This document shows positions 16,222 through 27,196 of a stretch of 64,000 bases of DNA, piece by piece (position 1 is the stretch's first letter; the number at the start of each line of letters is the position of its first letter). Source of the stretch: Ruegeria sp. AD91A. Lineage in GTDB: Bacteria; Pseudomonadota; Alphaproteobacteria; Rhodobacterales; Rhodobacteraceae. The position numbers and the translations under genes are program-made. The notes below the pieces were generated by a model, which was given only the letters and a program-made list of their open reading frames with translations, did not search any database and was not told where the DNA came from. The stretch is taken from assembly GCF_003443535.1 (NCBI RefSeq), contig NZ_CP031946.1:2418001-2482000 (forward strand), read 5' to 3'.

Positions 16222-16231
16222 TGTGATCACG
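16222..16231. promoter_or_regulatory. Third GTGATCAC palindrome upstream of sdhC
   Basis: TGTGATCACG, centred 57 bp from the nearer member of the twin pair, just beyond the 3' end of the neighbouring gene. It is probably an auxiliary site of the same regulator. Confidence 0.6.
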
Positions 16232-16245
16232 AATCTCTCAGCCTG

Positions 16246-16908
16246 TCACTTAAGGCCAGCCGTTTGCTGCGTCACTTCGCGCAGCAGTTTTTTGCGAATT
16301 CTATCCGGGTAGTCGGCGAACCCGGAGGCCGAAACGACAAAAGCACCTTCGCCCACAATGACATTCTCAAAGAAATATGCCGTCAGATCCGGTTCACTCT
16401 CTTCGATCGCCAACGCATTTACGACAATGCCGCGGTTCCGCAGAGCGGCATGCACCTGCGTTGGTTCGACCCCTTCATTGGATACGCCGTCCCCCGACAG
16501 ATCGATCAGACGTCGTTTGCAATCTGAAACGGCATCAAAAGCATCCAGAGTCGTGTGCAGCGCCTCACCTATCGCCGTCGAGAAATTCCGCCAGATGCGT
16601 GGATCTGCGGCAACCTGATCGGCAAAACGGTCCAGTGAAGAGAAACTGTCGATACGGGTCCAGGGGATCGTGACCTGCTGACGCGATGACCCGGTCCATT
16701 GCACCAGCATCAACTGCGCCTGACCACGAACCAAAGCCTCGGACACGACCGGGTCGCGCAGACCGGCGGCCAACCCGTCCATCTGTATGCGGTACTCGTT
16801 GCTGTCGACCGAGCCGGAAACGTCCACCGCCAGGGCCAATGCCAGATCGCAGGCCTGAGCCGACGGGGCCAGACAAATACTGGCTAATATCGCGCGCAGA
16901 AGATGCAT
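16246..16908 (-). CDS. Secreted von Willebrand factor A-like protein (DUF1194)
   Basis: 220 residues. An N-terminal signal peptide (about 1-19, ending SAQAC) precedes a vWA fold with a MIDAS DVSGSVD (D29, S31, S33), a central Thr/Asp segment and the LIDLSGDGVSNEG strand-loop. It fits DUF1194, a periplasmic vWA family of unknown role, possibly protein-protein adhesion through a metal ion. It follows mch by 54 bp on the same strand with a hairpin directly before the start, so expression may be separate from the EMC operon. Confidence 0.85.
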   Translation of the reverse strand: MHLLRAILASICLAPSAQACDLALALAVDVSGSVDSNEYRIQMDGLAAGLRDPVVSEALVRGQAQLMLVQWTGSSRQQVTIPWTRIDSFSSLDRFADQVAADPRIWRNFSTAIGEALHTTLDAFDAVSDCKRRLIDLSGDGVSNEGVEPTQVHAALRNRGIVVNALAIEESEPDLTAYFFENVIVGEGAFVVSASGFADYPDRIRKKLLREVTQQTAGLK

Positions 16909-16910
16909 GG

Positions 16911-16932
16911 TGCAAGCCTAGCACGGCTTGCA
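16911..16932 (-). promoter_or_regulatory. Hairpin just before the DUF1194 start codon
   Basis: TGCAAGCC (16911-16918) and GGCTTGCA (16925-16932) form a perfect 8-bp stem ending 2 nt before the ATG. The only AGG near the start is in the 3' arm. It could terminate mch transcription or mask the ribosome binding site. Confidence 0.45.
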
Positions 16933-16962
16933 CGCGAATGGTTCACATAACCGTCAGCTCTC

Positions 16963-17991
16963 CTATTGCGGCATGAGCGCCCAATAATCGAGGTCCAGAA
17001 GCACATCAGGCAAATACCGCCCCTCGTCGGTCTTCAACTCAAATGGAACACCGCCCTTGGTCGCCACCATGCGCAGACGGATCGCACCCACGCCGGGAAC
17101 ACCGGTTTCCGCTTTATCCAGTACTTCGGACCAGGCCTTGATCGTGTCGCCCGCGAAACAGGGGTTGGCATGCGCGCCACCATTCAGGCCAACAATCATC
17201 TGCGCGTTCGCAAGTCCATTGAACGACAAGGTCCGCGCCATCGAGATCACGTGCCCACCATAGATCAACCTGCCTTCCGGGCGGAACGTCAGGTCGAAAT
17301 GCACCTTGGCGGTGTTCTGCCACAATCGCGTGGCCAGCATATGTTCGGCCTCTTCCAAGGTGACGCCGTCCACGTGGTCGATTTTCTCACCGATTTCATA
17401 ATCGCCCCAACGATGCGCTTCACCGGCCAAAGCAAAGTCGTAATTCGAGAAATCGAGACCTTCGGGCACGATCAAGTCCTGAGGTGTCAATGCCTTCTTC
17501 AATTCGGGAACAACCGTTTCGGGCGCAGGCGCATTCACGTCTGCTTTGCGCACCATGACCCAACGGACATATTCGATGACCACTTCGTCCAACTGGTTCA
17601 ATCCACGGGTACGGACCCAAACCACACCCGTTTTCCCGTTGGAGTTCTGCTTGAGCCCGATCACCTCGGACACGGATCGCAGAGTATCACCGGCATAGAC
17701 AGGCTTCAGCCATCGGCCTTCGCCGTAGCCAAGGTTGGCAACCGCGTTCAGCGAGACATCCGGTACTGTCTTACCGAACACCAGATGAAACGCGGCCAGA
17801 TCATCAAGCGGACTTTCCGGCAAACCACAATGCCGGGCAAATTCGTCCGAGGAATAAAGAGCGTGGCGTGCGGGATAAAGCGCGTGATACAAACCGCGTT
17901 CGCCCTCGGTCACTGTGCGTGGCACGGCGTGTTGCAGTACCTGCCCTACGGAATAATCCTCGAAAAATCGGCCCGGATTTGTTTTTACCAT
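16963..17991 (-). CDS. mch: Mesaconyl-CoA hydratase (beta-methylmalyl-CoA dehydratase)
   Basis: 342 residues, a double hotdog-fold MaoC-like dehydratase. In the EMC pathway it hydrates mesaconyl-C1-CoA to (2R,3S)-beta-methylmalyl-CoA. The N-terminal FFEDYSVGQVLQHAVPRTVTEGE segment and the repeat half with GEKIDHVDGVTLEEAEHM are typical of Mch. Length matches the R. sphaeroides enzyme. The ATG (17989-17991) overlaps the TAA of the DUF1737 gene in TAATG, which favours this start over upstream ones and implies coupling. It forms an operon with mcl2, nnrU-like and DUF1737 genes. Confidence 0.93.
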   Translation of the reverse strand: MVKTNPGRFFEDYSVGQVLQHAVPRTVTEGERGLYHALYPARHALYSSDEFARHCGLPESPLDDLAAFHLVFGKTVPDVSLNAVANLGYGEGRWLKPVYAGDTLRSVSEVIGLKQNSNGKTGVVWVRTRGLNQLDEVVIEYVRWVMVRKADVNAPAPETVVPELKKALTPQDLIVPEGLDFSNYDFALAGEAHRWGDYEIGEKIDHVDGVTLEEAEHMLATRLWQNTAKVHFDLTFRPEGRLIYGGHVISMARTLSFNGLANAQMIVGLNGGAHANPCFAGDTIKAWSEVLDKAETGVPGVGAIRLRMVATKGGVPFELKTDEGRYLPDVLLDLDYWALMPQ

Positions 17992-18197
17992 TACTGCTGT
18001 CCCAGTTTCATGTCGGGGGAATAATCGGGCGCGACCTCTTTGGTCACGGCCTGCGCACAGCGCATCTTGTTGGTGGACGGATCGAACGTATAGGACGGGT
18101 CGCCATACAACTCCCATCCCTTTGCCAGCGCATCCGACACCTTGTGACAGAAGGCTGACGTGTCCTCTTCGGTCAACAAACGATAGAGTTTCGCCAT
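17991..18197 (-). CDS. DUF1737 small protein
   Basis: 68 residues, soluble. The LYRLLTEEDTSAFCHKVSDALAKGWELYGDPSYTF pattern (here in pieces) fits DUF1737, a short family with a W-x-L-x-G core, often seen fused or adjacent to metabolic genes. It is placed between the NnrU-like gene and mch with a 1-nt overlap to mch. The R. sphaeroides mcl2-mch interval also holds two small genes, which suggests a conserved but unassigned role. Confidence 0.8.
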   Translation of the reverse strand: MAKLYRLLTEEDTSAFCHKVSDALAKGWELYGDPSYTFDPSTNKMRCAQAVTKEVAPDYSPDMKLGQQ

Positions 18198-18209
18198 GGG
18201 GTCAGGTCC

Positions 18210-18764
18210 TCATGAGCCGAACGGAGAAGGACCGACCAGGCCGTGGATATATCCGATAATCCCCAGCAGCACGATCGACGCCACAAAGAACATCGCATCC
18301 TTGCCGTAAGTCCCGGGCTCACCCGGCGCCCAGGCAGGTTCGGACTTGTTGATTACAATGACTTCGACCACAGCCCATGCCAGAAGACCGCCGAACAGGA
18401 TGATCGAAGCCAGATCTCCGTTCACCAGCAAATGCGCAAAGGCCCACAGCTTGAACCCGCCGAGCATCGGATGGCGAAACTTGTTCAGCACCCGACCTTT
18501 GGTACCTGCAGGACTCATCATGTAGATCGCGATAAGAACCAACAGATTATTGACGTGAATCAGGAAGGTCGGCGGCGCCCAGACATAGATGAAGTCGGTC
18601 ATACGATAGCCGAACACCATCAGCAGGATCGACGCGACCAGTGCCAGAGCAACTGCCCCTTTGCCCCCGTCGCCCATTGCGGCGCGGCGTTCGGGTGCCA
18701 CACGTTTGAATAGATGCGCTGCCCACCACAACGCGACGCCCAAGATCAGAAGAAAAAAGCCCAT
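18210..18764 (-). CDS. NnrU-family integral membrane protein
   Basis: 184 residues with about five hydrophobic helices (2-20, 37-53, 64-83, 103-128, 158-178). The motif FRHPMLGGFKLWAFAHLLVNGD matches the NnrU family, related to isoprenylcysteine methyltransferase-like folds and first noted near nitrite/NO reductase genes. No denitrification gene is visible here; it lies between mcl2 (6-bp gap) and DUF1737 in the EMC operon. Function in this context is unknown. Confidence 0.85.
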   Translation of the reverse strand: MGFFLLILGVALWWAAHLFKRVAPERRAAMGDGGKGAVALALVASILLMVFGYRMTDFIYVWAPPTFLIHVNNLLVLIAIYMMSPAGTKGRVLNKFRHPMLGGFKLWAFAHLLVNGDLASIILFGGLLAWAVVEVIVINKSEPAWAPGEPGTYGKDAMFFVASIVLLGIIGYIHGLVGPSPFGS

Positions 18765-18770
18765 GCTGGC

Positions 18771-19628
18771 TTACCCCGCTTGCAAAGCTGATATTGCCTC
18801 TGCTTTTGCCAGAATTTCGCGGGCAGTTACAACGTGCAGATTTTCAACAATCTTGCCATCCACGACAGCAACACCCTGCCCTTGCGCTTCGGTCTCTTCA
18901 AATGCCGAGATTTGACGGCGGGCCAGGTCGATCTCATCATCCGATGGCGCAAAGGCTTTATTGGCCACATCGACCTGGGCCGGATGGATCAGCGTTTTGC
19001 CATCAAAGCCCATGTCTCGGCCTTGTGCACACTCATCGGCCAGACCCTCGGCATCCTTGAAAGCGTTGTACACGCCATCGACGATGATCAACCCCTCGGC
19101 TTTGGCAGCCAACAGGCACAGACCCAGCGAAGTCATCATCGGCAAGCGATCAGGACGGAAGCGGGTTTGCAGCTCTTTGGCCAGATCGTTCGTGCCCATC
19201 ACGAACCCGGCCATCAGCGGATGCGCAGCGATTTCCGCCGCGTTGAGCATTCCGCGCGGTGTTTCCATCATGGCCCAGATCGGCAATTCTCCGGTGATCG
19301 CCGCCAATGCATCTACGTCGGTCGCCGAATTCACCTTGGGCAACAGAACAACGTCGGCATCCATGTCGCGCACCGCCTCGGCGTCGGCACGCCCCCATTC
19401 GGTGTCCAGCCCATTGATCCGGACGATCTTGACCCGTGCGCCATAGCCCCCATCAGACAGGGCGCCTTTCAGCGTTTCGCGCGCGTTTTCTTTTTCGTCC
19501 GCTGCAACTGCATCCTCTAGATCAAAGATGATCGCATCCACGGGCAGAGTGCGGGCCTTGTCCAGGGCTCTATCCTTCGAGCCAGGGATGTACAGAACTG
19601 AACGATAGGGGCGCTGACGAGAATCCAT
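18771..19628 (-). CDS. mcl2: (3S)-malyl-CoA thioesterase, CitE-like
   Basis: 285 residues of the HpcH/CitE lyase superfamily. The sequence has RSVLYIPGSKDRALDKA at the N-terminus, FDLEDAV (metal/CoA region), the MMETPRG glutamate and the GTNDLAKEL aspartate that coordinate Mg. Malyl-CoA/beta-methylmalyl-CoA lyase (Mcl1) is longer. The position next to mch between sdh and mdh equals that of R. sphaeroides mcl2 (RSP_0970), so I call it (3S)-malyl-CoA thioesterase, releasing malate in the EMC pathway. A lyase activity cannot be excluded. The ATG at 19626-19628 follows GGGAGTGG. Confidence 0.87.
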   Translation of the reverse strand: MDSRQRPYRSVLYIPGSKDRALDKARTLPVDAIIFDLEDAVAADEKENARETLKGALSDGGYGARVKIVRINGLDTEWGRADAEAVRDMDADVVLLPKVNSATDVDALAAITGELPIWAMMETPRGMLNAAEIAAHPLMAGFVMGTNDLAKELQTRFRPDRLPMMTSLGLCLLAAKAEGLIIVDGVYNAFKDAEGLADECAQGRDMGFDGKTLIHPAQVDVANKAFAPSDDEIDLARRQISAFEETEAQGQGVAVVDGKIVENLHVVTAREILAKAEAISALQAG

Positions 19629-19799
19629 AGACCACTCCCATTGAAATAAAGTTGCGCGAAATGGGGCATTTTTTGCAGTAAAGTTCAAGCATAAAATCGC
19701 CGCACTGCAGCAAGCCCGACGCAACGTGCGTTCCCTTAACTGGATTTCGTCCCTTGCCATCCACCCTGATCGGCAGATGGAACCGAAAAAGGGTACGGG

Positions 19800-20105
19800 A
19801 TGCAAAAGACGGTGTTCAAGATGACAATGGGGCTTGGAATCATTGTTCTGGCCGCGCAGCACGTGCACGCTCAGGGTCAAAACTGTGCGCCTCGAGAAGA
19901 TGTGTTGGAACAGTTGCACGAGGCCTATGGTGAAACGCGCAGAGGTTTGGGGCTGGCCCGGAAAGGCGCAGTAATGGAGCTTTTTGCCTCGAACGAAAGC
20001 GGCAGCTGGACCATCACGGTGACCATGCCCAACGGGATCACCTGCCTTGTGGCTTCGGGTCAGTCTTTTGAAGATGTGGCCGAGGCGCTGCCCCCCAATG
20101 CCTGA
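19800..20105 (+). CDS. Conserved small periplasmic protein
   Basis: 101 residues with an N-terminal signal peptide (about 1-24, cut after VHA or AQ). The mature part begins with a Cys-containing NCAPREDVLEQLHEAYGETR helix and ends in a beta-rich WTITVTMPNGITCLVASGQSFE segment; the two Cys may form a disulfide. I recall similar small proteins in Rhodobacterales but know no function. It is convergent with the TauE-family gene, stops adjoining. Confidence 0.8.
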   Translation: MQKTVFKMTMGLGIIVLAAQHVHAQGQNCAPREDVLEQLHEAYGETRRGLGLARKGAVMELFASNESGSWTITVTMPNGITCLVASGQSFEDVAEALPPNA

Positions 20106-20861
20106 TCAGGTAAACGAGTCCCAGATCAGCTTGCTGCCGGTAAGTGTCAGCAGCACATAGGCGAGCCCAAAGAACAGGCGTTCGGACAACATGAAATGTG
20201 CCCGGACGCCCAGCCATGCCCCCAAGATCGCAAAGGGTGTCAGCAACAAGTCCGCCCACAACGTCTGCCATGTGAACATGCCCAGATAAGCGTAGGGTAC
20301 AAATTTCGCGATATTGATCACCCAGAAAACCAATACCGTGCTGGCCTGAAACTCGGTTTTGGTCAGCCGTTGAGACAAAAGATAGACAGCCGCCGGGGGG
20401 CCGCCGGCGTGGCTGACGAAGCTTGTGAAACCCGCGACCAGCCCGGCAAAAAGACCATAAGACGGCGGAAGTCGCCTGGCAAACCCGCGCACCCAACCTT
20501 GCGATTGCGCCATGTGCCAAATCACGAACCCGACAGAGATGCCACCGATCAGCAGGCGCAGCAGGTCATCATCCGTTGCACGATAAAGCCACGCACCCAT
20601 CGCCACGCCGGGTACCGCGCCCAGAATCAGTAGACGTGAATCCGGCCAACTCCACCGTCTCCAATACGGACCCAGTGTGGCCACGTCGATCACCATCAGA
20701 ATCGGCAGCATCAAGGCCAAAGCCTGCCCGGGCGTCAGGATCAAGGCCAGAATCGACGAAGAAGCAAAGGCCACGCCAGAACCGAAACCACCCTTTGAGA
20801 TACCGGCAAAGATCACTGCCGGGATCGCCACGGCAAAAAACATCAGGTTCAGTTCGAACAT
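20106..20861 (-). CDS. TauE/SafE-family sulfite/sulfonate exporter-like permease
   Basis: 251 residues, about eight membrane helices. The GISKGGFGSGVAF motif near the N-terminus and FVSHAGGPPAAVYLL in the middle are the two duplicated signature loops of TauE/SafE (DUF81) permeases. Members export sulfite, sulfoacetate or other anions; no sulfonate gene is next to it, so the substrate is unspecified. Confidence 0.9.
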   Translation of the reverse strand: MFELNLMFFAVAIPAVIFAGISKGGFGSGVAFASSSILALILTPGQALALMLPILMVIDVATLGPYWRRWSWPDSRLLILGAVPGVAMGAWLYRATDDDLLRLLIGGISVGFVIWHMAQSQGWVRGFARRLPPSYGLFAGLVAGFTSFVSHAGGPPAAVYLLSQRLTKTEFQASTVLVFWVINIAKFVPYAYLGMFTWQTLWADLLLTPFAILGAWLGVRAHFMLSERLFFGLAYVLLTLTGSKLIWDSFT

Positions 20862-20969
20862 GTGACGGTCCCGGTTTTGGCTTATCTCAAAGGCCGTTTA
20901 GCGCAATCAAAGCAGGGCCTGCAAACGGTATGCGGTTGTATGCCACGTCGCAGAACCCTTGCCTATTGA

Positions 20970-21985
<1,016 letters not shown>

Positions 21986-21995
21986 TAGCCTACCC

Positions 21996-22070
21996 CTGTC
22001 GCCTGTGGATCTGGCGACAGGAGAGCCAGAACAGAATAGAGCCCCGCCCGAGATTGTGGCGGGGCTTTTT
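21996..22070 (+). terminator. Tandem hairpins terminating mdh
   Basis: A first 8-bp hairpin CTGTCGCC/GGCGACAG (21996-22020) is followed by a GCCCCGCC/GGCGGGGC stem (22041-22065) and TTTTT. The second is a standard intrinsic terminator. Directly after it a 14-bp unit, TTACATTGCCCGAC, occurs twice in tandem (22069-22096). Confidence 0.85.
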
Positions 22071-22107
22071 ACATTGCCCGACTTACATTGCCCGACCTAA
22101 ACCCAAC

Positions 22108-23100
22108 CTACCGGAACATGCCTAACCATCTAGCTACGGCCAGAAGCACCCCCCCTAAAACGACTAACAGGACACACACCTCCCAGAAGGCGCTTGGGTT
22201 GCTTGCACCAGGCACGCCGCCGACATTGATCCCAAGAACCCCCGCGACCAGACTTAGCGGAAGAAACACCGCACTCACGACCGACAGAACTAGCATCCGG
22301 CTGTTCATGCGTTCGGCGCGCTGATCCATCAATTGGTCATGAATGATCTGGACTCGTTCGCGAACCGCGGCAAGGTCCTCGCCGATCCGATAGATGCGTT
22401 CCGATGCTTCGCGTAAACGTGACCGATCTAGCGCCTGGAGCCAGGGCAGGTCTTCGATTTCCAAGGTGGTCAGCGCATCGCGTTGGGGTACGAGGTAACC
22501 GCGCAGAACAATCGACGACCGACGGATCGCTGAAAGCTCTGTCCGCGAGATATCGGCATCCGGTTCCAAAAGGATTTCCTCAAGATCATCCACGCGCTCG
22601 TTTAGATCTGTGATCGCCGGCTCGGCCCGGTCGGCCAGCCGAAGCGCCATGCGCGCGACAAAATCACCGGGTGTTCTTGGGCCTTGCCCCCGTTCTATCG
22701 ACGCCAGAAAATCGAAAACCGCGTCCAGTGGCCGACGCCAGACACCTATCACTTTGGCTTCCGTCAGCCACATCCGGACCGAAATCATATCTTCGGGTAG
22801 TTGATCCGGCAGCAGGTTTACGCCTCTCAGGTTCAGGATGACGCCGTCACCGTGTACGGTACACCGAGGCCGGGTTTCGTCAGCCATCAGCGCGTCAATC
22901 ACAAATTCGTCCAACCCGCTGGCGCGCAGAAGCGATTGAGTGGCTGGCGCTTCCAGTCGCAGGTGCTGCCATGCGAACCCAACCCCGGTATCCGGCGGTG
23001 ACCAAACCGGAAAACTGTCGTCGTTTACCGTCGTCGCCCGACCCGCACCATCAAAGACAAGCGTCAAGGCATCCGGAAGGCTGTGGCCTTGTGCATTCAT
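22108..23100 (-). CDS. zntB: ZntB-type zinc (metal ion) transporter, CorA superfamily
   Basis: 330 residues. A large cytoplasmic N-terminal domain and coiled coil (about 150-265) precede two C-terminal membrane helices. The loop carries GINVGGVPG at 290-298, the ZntB form of the CorA GMN motif. ZntB carries out proton-driven Zn2+ import or export in homologues. It is divergent from sucC with a 392-bp gap. Confidence 0.9.
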   Translation of the reverse strand: MNAQGHSLPDALTLVFDGAGRATTVNDDSFPVWSPPDTGVGFAWQHLRLEAPATQSLLRASGLDEFVIDALMADETRPRCTVHGDGVILNLRGVNLLPDQLPEDMISVRMWLTEAKVIGVWRRPLDAVFDFLASIERGQGPRTPGDFVARMALRLADRAEPAITDLNERVDDLEEILLEPDADISRTELSAIRRSSIVLRGYLVPQRDALTTLEIEDLPWLQALDRSRLREASERIYRIGEDLAAVRERVQIIHDQLMDQRAERMNSRMLVLSVVSAVFLPLSLVAGVLGINVGGVPGASNPSAFWEVCVLLVVLGGVLLAVARWLGMFR

Positions 23101-23354
23101 CCTGTTGGACCCTTCTGGCTATCAATCTGCCGCACCTTGCGGCATCGGGAGACTATCCAACCAACTGACAACCGCCAAGCCCAAGCGACGCCCGAGACAG
23201 TCAGCGCCGCTGCGTTTTCCCGCGCTCGCATACGGTGTACGCTCCACAAGTGTGACCGATGTTGTTAGCGTAAGCAGTAAGCTGAGCCTCGAAGAATGAG
23301 TTTTTTTGCACAAATCCTCGGATTGTCGAATCAAGCGTCGCAGCGCACTGAATT

Positions 23355-23385
23355 TGTGATCACACGCGAAAAAACCGTGATCACA
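23355..23385. promoter_or_regulatory. Twin GTGATCAC palindromes upstream of sucC
   Basis: TGTGATCACA (23355-23364) and CGTGATCACA (23376-23385), centres 21 bp apart, 108-138 bp upstream of the sucC ATG. Sequence and spacing equal the pair upstream of sdhC. Confidence 0.75.
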
Positions 23386-23441
23386 AAAGTTGAAAATCTT
23401 TGGCTAATCGCCCCAAGGAGTCAGAAAACCCTTTAAATCTG

Positions 23442-23470
23442 ACGTTTAAACACCCCTATAACGTTTAAAC
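23442..23470. promoter_or_regulatory. Two ACGTTTAAAC repeats before sucC
   Basis: Identical 10-mers at 23442-23451 and 23461-23470, pitch 19 bp, each containing the palindrome GTTTAAAC. The second ends 22 bp before the sucC ATG, so they overlap the likely promoter or leader. Confidence 0.45.
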
Positions 23471-23492
23471 GCAGTCAGACGGGACAGTTTCG

Positions 23493-24686
<1,194 letters not shown>

Positions 24687-24783
24687 GCTTGTTTGAGTGG
24701 GGCTGGCCTCGGGCCCGCCCCATCGCGGCAAATACCAAGCTGCAAATCACTGCCGCGCAAGGCCGAAAGAAGCAATCGATCTG

Positions 24784-25611
24784 ATGACCATCCCCATCTT
24801 CCTCATAGGCCTCGAACGCGCCACAGGGCGGGCGCGCTTGATGGAGCAGGAGCTGCAAACGGCAGGCCTGTCGGCGACGCGCGTCAACGCTGTTGACTGC
24901 GATGCCACCACCCGTGAGGACTTTCTGCGGGAATGCCGGGCGGAAGGACCTTGGGGCTATTTCCATACCAAGGACATGGCTTGCACCCTCAGCCACGCCA
25001 AAGCGTGGGAGGCGGTGATTGCCTCGGGCGCGGAACGGGCCTTGATCCTTGAGGATGATGTTTTCCTGACACCGGAACTGGCAGACTGGCTGAACGATCC
25101 GTCCTGGTGGCCAGAGGATGCCGACATCGTTCGGTTCGAACGTTGGCGCAGCACGAAGCTTTACGTGGCACTTGGACGCAAGCGGTTGTCCCATTTGGGA
25201 CGGGAACTGCGCCTGATGCGCTCGCGCCATCCCGGTGGTGCAGCTTATGCGCTGACACGCGAAGCGGCCCGGCACTTTCTGGCACAGAAACCCTTTGACA
25301 TTACGCTGGATGGTTTGTTGTTCAACCCTTCCGCCTCGCCGGCGGCGCGTCAGATCAACATCTATCAGGTGATCCCGGCCATGGTCGAACAGGGCAACGA
25401 AGCGCCCGGCGAATACCAGATGGGTGCGCCACGCGCGCGTCCCAAGGGCTGGCCCCTGATCCGACAAAAAGTTAGGCGTGGCATCGCCGAAATCAGCAGC
25501 GGCCTTCGCACGACGGCCAACCTGGCCCTGGGACGTGCCACGCTCGAGAAGATTACCTATGCGCCGCAGGTTCTGCCGGCGACTGAACCCAATCAATCCA
25601 ACACCGCCTAG
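24784..25611 (+). CDS. Family 25 glycosyltransferase (LPS/cell-surface type)
   Basis: 275 residues. The N-terminus [21 protein letters not shown] is typical of GT25; TLSHAKAWE and ILEDDVFL (88-95) carry the acidic DD nucleotide-sugar/metal motif. Such enzymes add galactose or similar to lipooligosaccharide. The acceptor is unknown. The start ATG at 24784 opens the family-like sequence; upstream codons read as the spacer after sucC. It lies between sucC (97-bp gap) and sucD (13-bp gap), on the same strand, an unusual position inside a metabolic operon. Confidence 0.87.
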   Translation: MTIPIFLIGLERATGRARLMEQELQTAGLSATRVNAVDCDATTREDFLRECRAEGPWGYFHTKDMACTLSHAKAWEAVIASGAERALILEDDVFLTPELADWLNDPSWWPEDADIVRFERWRSTKLYVALGRKRLSHLGRELRLMRSRHPGGAAYALTREAARHFLAQKPFDITLDGLLFNPSASPAARQINIYQVIPAMVEQGNEAPGEYQMGAPRARPKGWPLIRQKVRRGIAEISSGLRTTANLALGRATLEKITYAPQVLPATEPNQSNTA

Positions 25612-25624
25612 AGAAAGGGACAAA

Positions 25625-26506
25625 ATGGCAGTCCTCATCGACGAAAACACCAAAGTGATCTGTCAGGGCTTTACCGGCTCGCAGGGTACATTCCACAGCG
25701 AACAGGCCATTGCCTATGGCACCAAGATGGTCGGCGGCGTAACCCCCGGCAAAGGCGGGATGGAGCATCTGGGCTTGCCCGTGTTCAACTCGGTTCACGA
25801 AGCCAAGCACGTGACCGAAGCCAACGCTTCGGTGATCTATGTACCGCCGCCGTTTGCCGCGGATTCGATTCTCGAAGCGATTGATGCCGAGATGGAAGTG
25901 ATCGTCTGCATCACCGAAGGCATCCCGGTTCTGGACATGATGAAGGTGAAGCGGGCGCTGGAAGGCTCAAGCTCGCGCCTGATCGGCCCCAACTGCCCCG
26001 GTGTCATCACGCCCGACGCCTGCAAGATCGGCATCATGCCCGGCCACATCCACAAGCGCGGCTCGGTCGGCGTTGTGTCGCGTTCGGGCACCCTGACCTA
26101 TGAGGCCGTCAAGCAGACCACCGATGTGGGTCTGGGCCAGTCCACCTGCGTCGGCATCGGCGGCGACCCGATCAAAGGCACGGAGCATATCGACGTTCTG
26201 GAGTGGTTCCTGGCCGATGACGAAACCGAGTCGATCATCATGATCGGTGAGATCGGCGGCTCGGCCGAGGAAGAAGCCGCGCAGTTCCTGGCGGACGAGG
26301 CCAAGAAAGGCCGCAAGAAACCGACTGCAGGGTTCATCGCTGGCCGCACAGCCCCTCCGGGCCGCCGCATGGGCCACGCAGGCGCGATTGTCGCTGGCGG
26401 CAAAGGCGGTGCCGAGGACAAGATCGAAGCTATGCGCAGTGCCGGTATCGTCGTGGCCGAAAGCCCGGCGCAACTGGGCGAGGCTGTGCTGGAAGCGATT
26501 GGGTAA
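25625..26506 (+). CDS. sucD: Succinyl-CoA synthetase alpha subunit
   Basis: 293 residues. The CoA-binding N-terminus ([19 protein letters not shown]), a PPPFAADSI segment and the phosphohistidine H251 in [17 protein letters not shown] are present. A GAAAGGGACAAA SD precedes the ATG at 25625. It is separated from sucC by the GT25 gene, which is unusual because the two subunits are normally translationally coupled. Confidence 0.97.
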   Translation: MAVLIDENTKVICQGFTGSQGTFHSEQAIAYGTKMVGGVTPGKGGMEHLGLPVFNSVHEAKHVTEANASVIYVPPPFAADSILEAIDAEMEVIVCITEGIPVLDMMKVKRALEGSSSRLIGPNCPGVITPDACKIGIMPGHIHKRGSVGVVSRSGTLTYEAVKQTTDVGLGQSTCVGIGGDPIKGTEHIDVLEWFLADDETESIIMIGEIGGSAEEEAAQFLADEAKKGRKKPTAGFIAGRTAPPGRRMGHAGAIVAGGKGGAEDKIEAMRSAGIVVAESPAQLGEAVLEAIG

Positions 26507-26509
26507 GTC

Positions 26510-27196
26510 GTGATCCGAGGCCGTCAATCCTTAATAGGCTTAGTGGCTGCCCTATTGGCAGTCACATCCGCACCTGCTGGTGCGGAAAACTATGATCCGG
26601 CCTCAGACGCCATTAGCGCATGCCAGTCAGCAACCGATCTGGCCATACTGACAGATGCGCTTATTCAAGTTGGGTGGACGCCCCAGGTGCCTGCAAATCT
26701 TGATGACAGTGCAATCCGGTCTTATGCAGCCACCTATTTACCAAATCACTTCGGCACTGGCGACTACTCAGACACGCGCATCGCAAGCACTTGGGAGTTA
26801 GCTCTCACCAATGCGACAGGTGCGCGCAATTTGAAGATAGTTGATGGTTCCGAAAAGAAGGACAGATGGTTTGTTCGTGACCAAACCGGAAGCGTTTTGC
26901 GTGTCGAGAGCTACAAGAATGGAGAGTTCGAGCAAACCAACTGTGTTCTGGCGCTCAAAGAAGAAGACTCTCCAACTACTTTTGAAAAGTTACTAGTGGA
27001 CTCGGACCGCGACCCCAAATCCCTTCCGCCAGTTCTTCATCTTCGGTCCCAGTCTTCCGAAAATGATACGTTCAAAAGAAGCAAGAACGGCGCGATCCTG
27101 AACATACATCGAATGCAATCTGCCTCAGACCCAGAATTTGATGTATCGTCAGTTTTCACAACTGTAACCACAAAGCGACCGGAGAAGTCACGATGA
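26510..27196 (+). CDS. Hypothetical secreted protein, atypical composition
   Basis: 228 residues. A GTG start (26510) begins 3 bp after sucD, and a signal peptide (about 1-25, ending PAGAEN) fits secretion. The mature part is hydrophilic with two Cys (Q-S-A-T helix region and TNCVLALKE) and no recognised domain. The DNA is visibly less GC-rich and uses more A/T-ending codons than the flanking suc genes, suggesting a recent insert. Its stop overlaps the DUF805 start in ATGA. Confidence 0.7.
   Translation: MIRGRQSLIGLVAALLAVTSAPAGAENYDPASDAISACQSATDLAILTDALIQVGWTPQVPANLDDSAIRSYAATYLPNHFGTGDYSDTRIASTWELALTNATGARNLKIVDGSEKKDRWFVRDQTGSVLRVESYKNGEFEQTNCVLALKEEDSPTTFEKLLVDSDRDPKSLPPVLHLRSQSSENDTFKRSKNGAILNIHRMQSASDPEFDVSSVFTTVTTKRPEKSR

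Larger units (their letters stand above)
23101..23492. promoter_or_regulatory. Divergent regulatory region between zntB and sucC
   Basis: A 392-bp gap with no gene. It holds the twin GTGATCAC palindromes (23355-23385) and the duplicated ACGTTTAAAC elements (23442-23470). The zntB-proximal half (23101-23340) shows no recognisable site. Confidence 0.7.
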
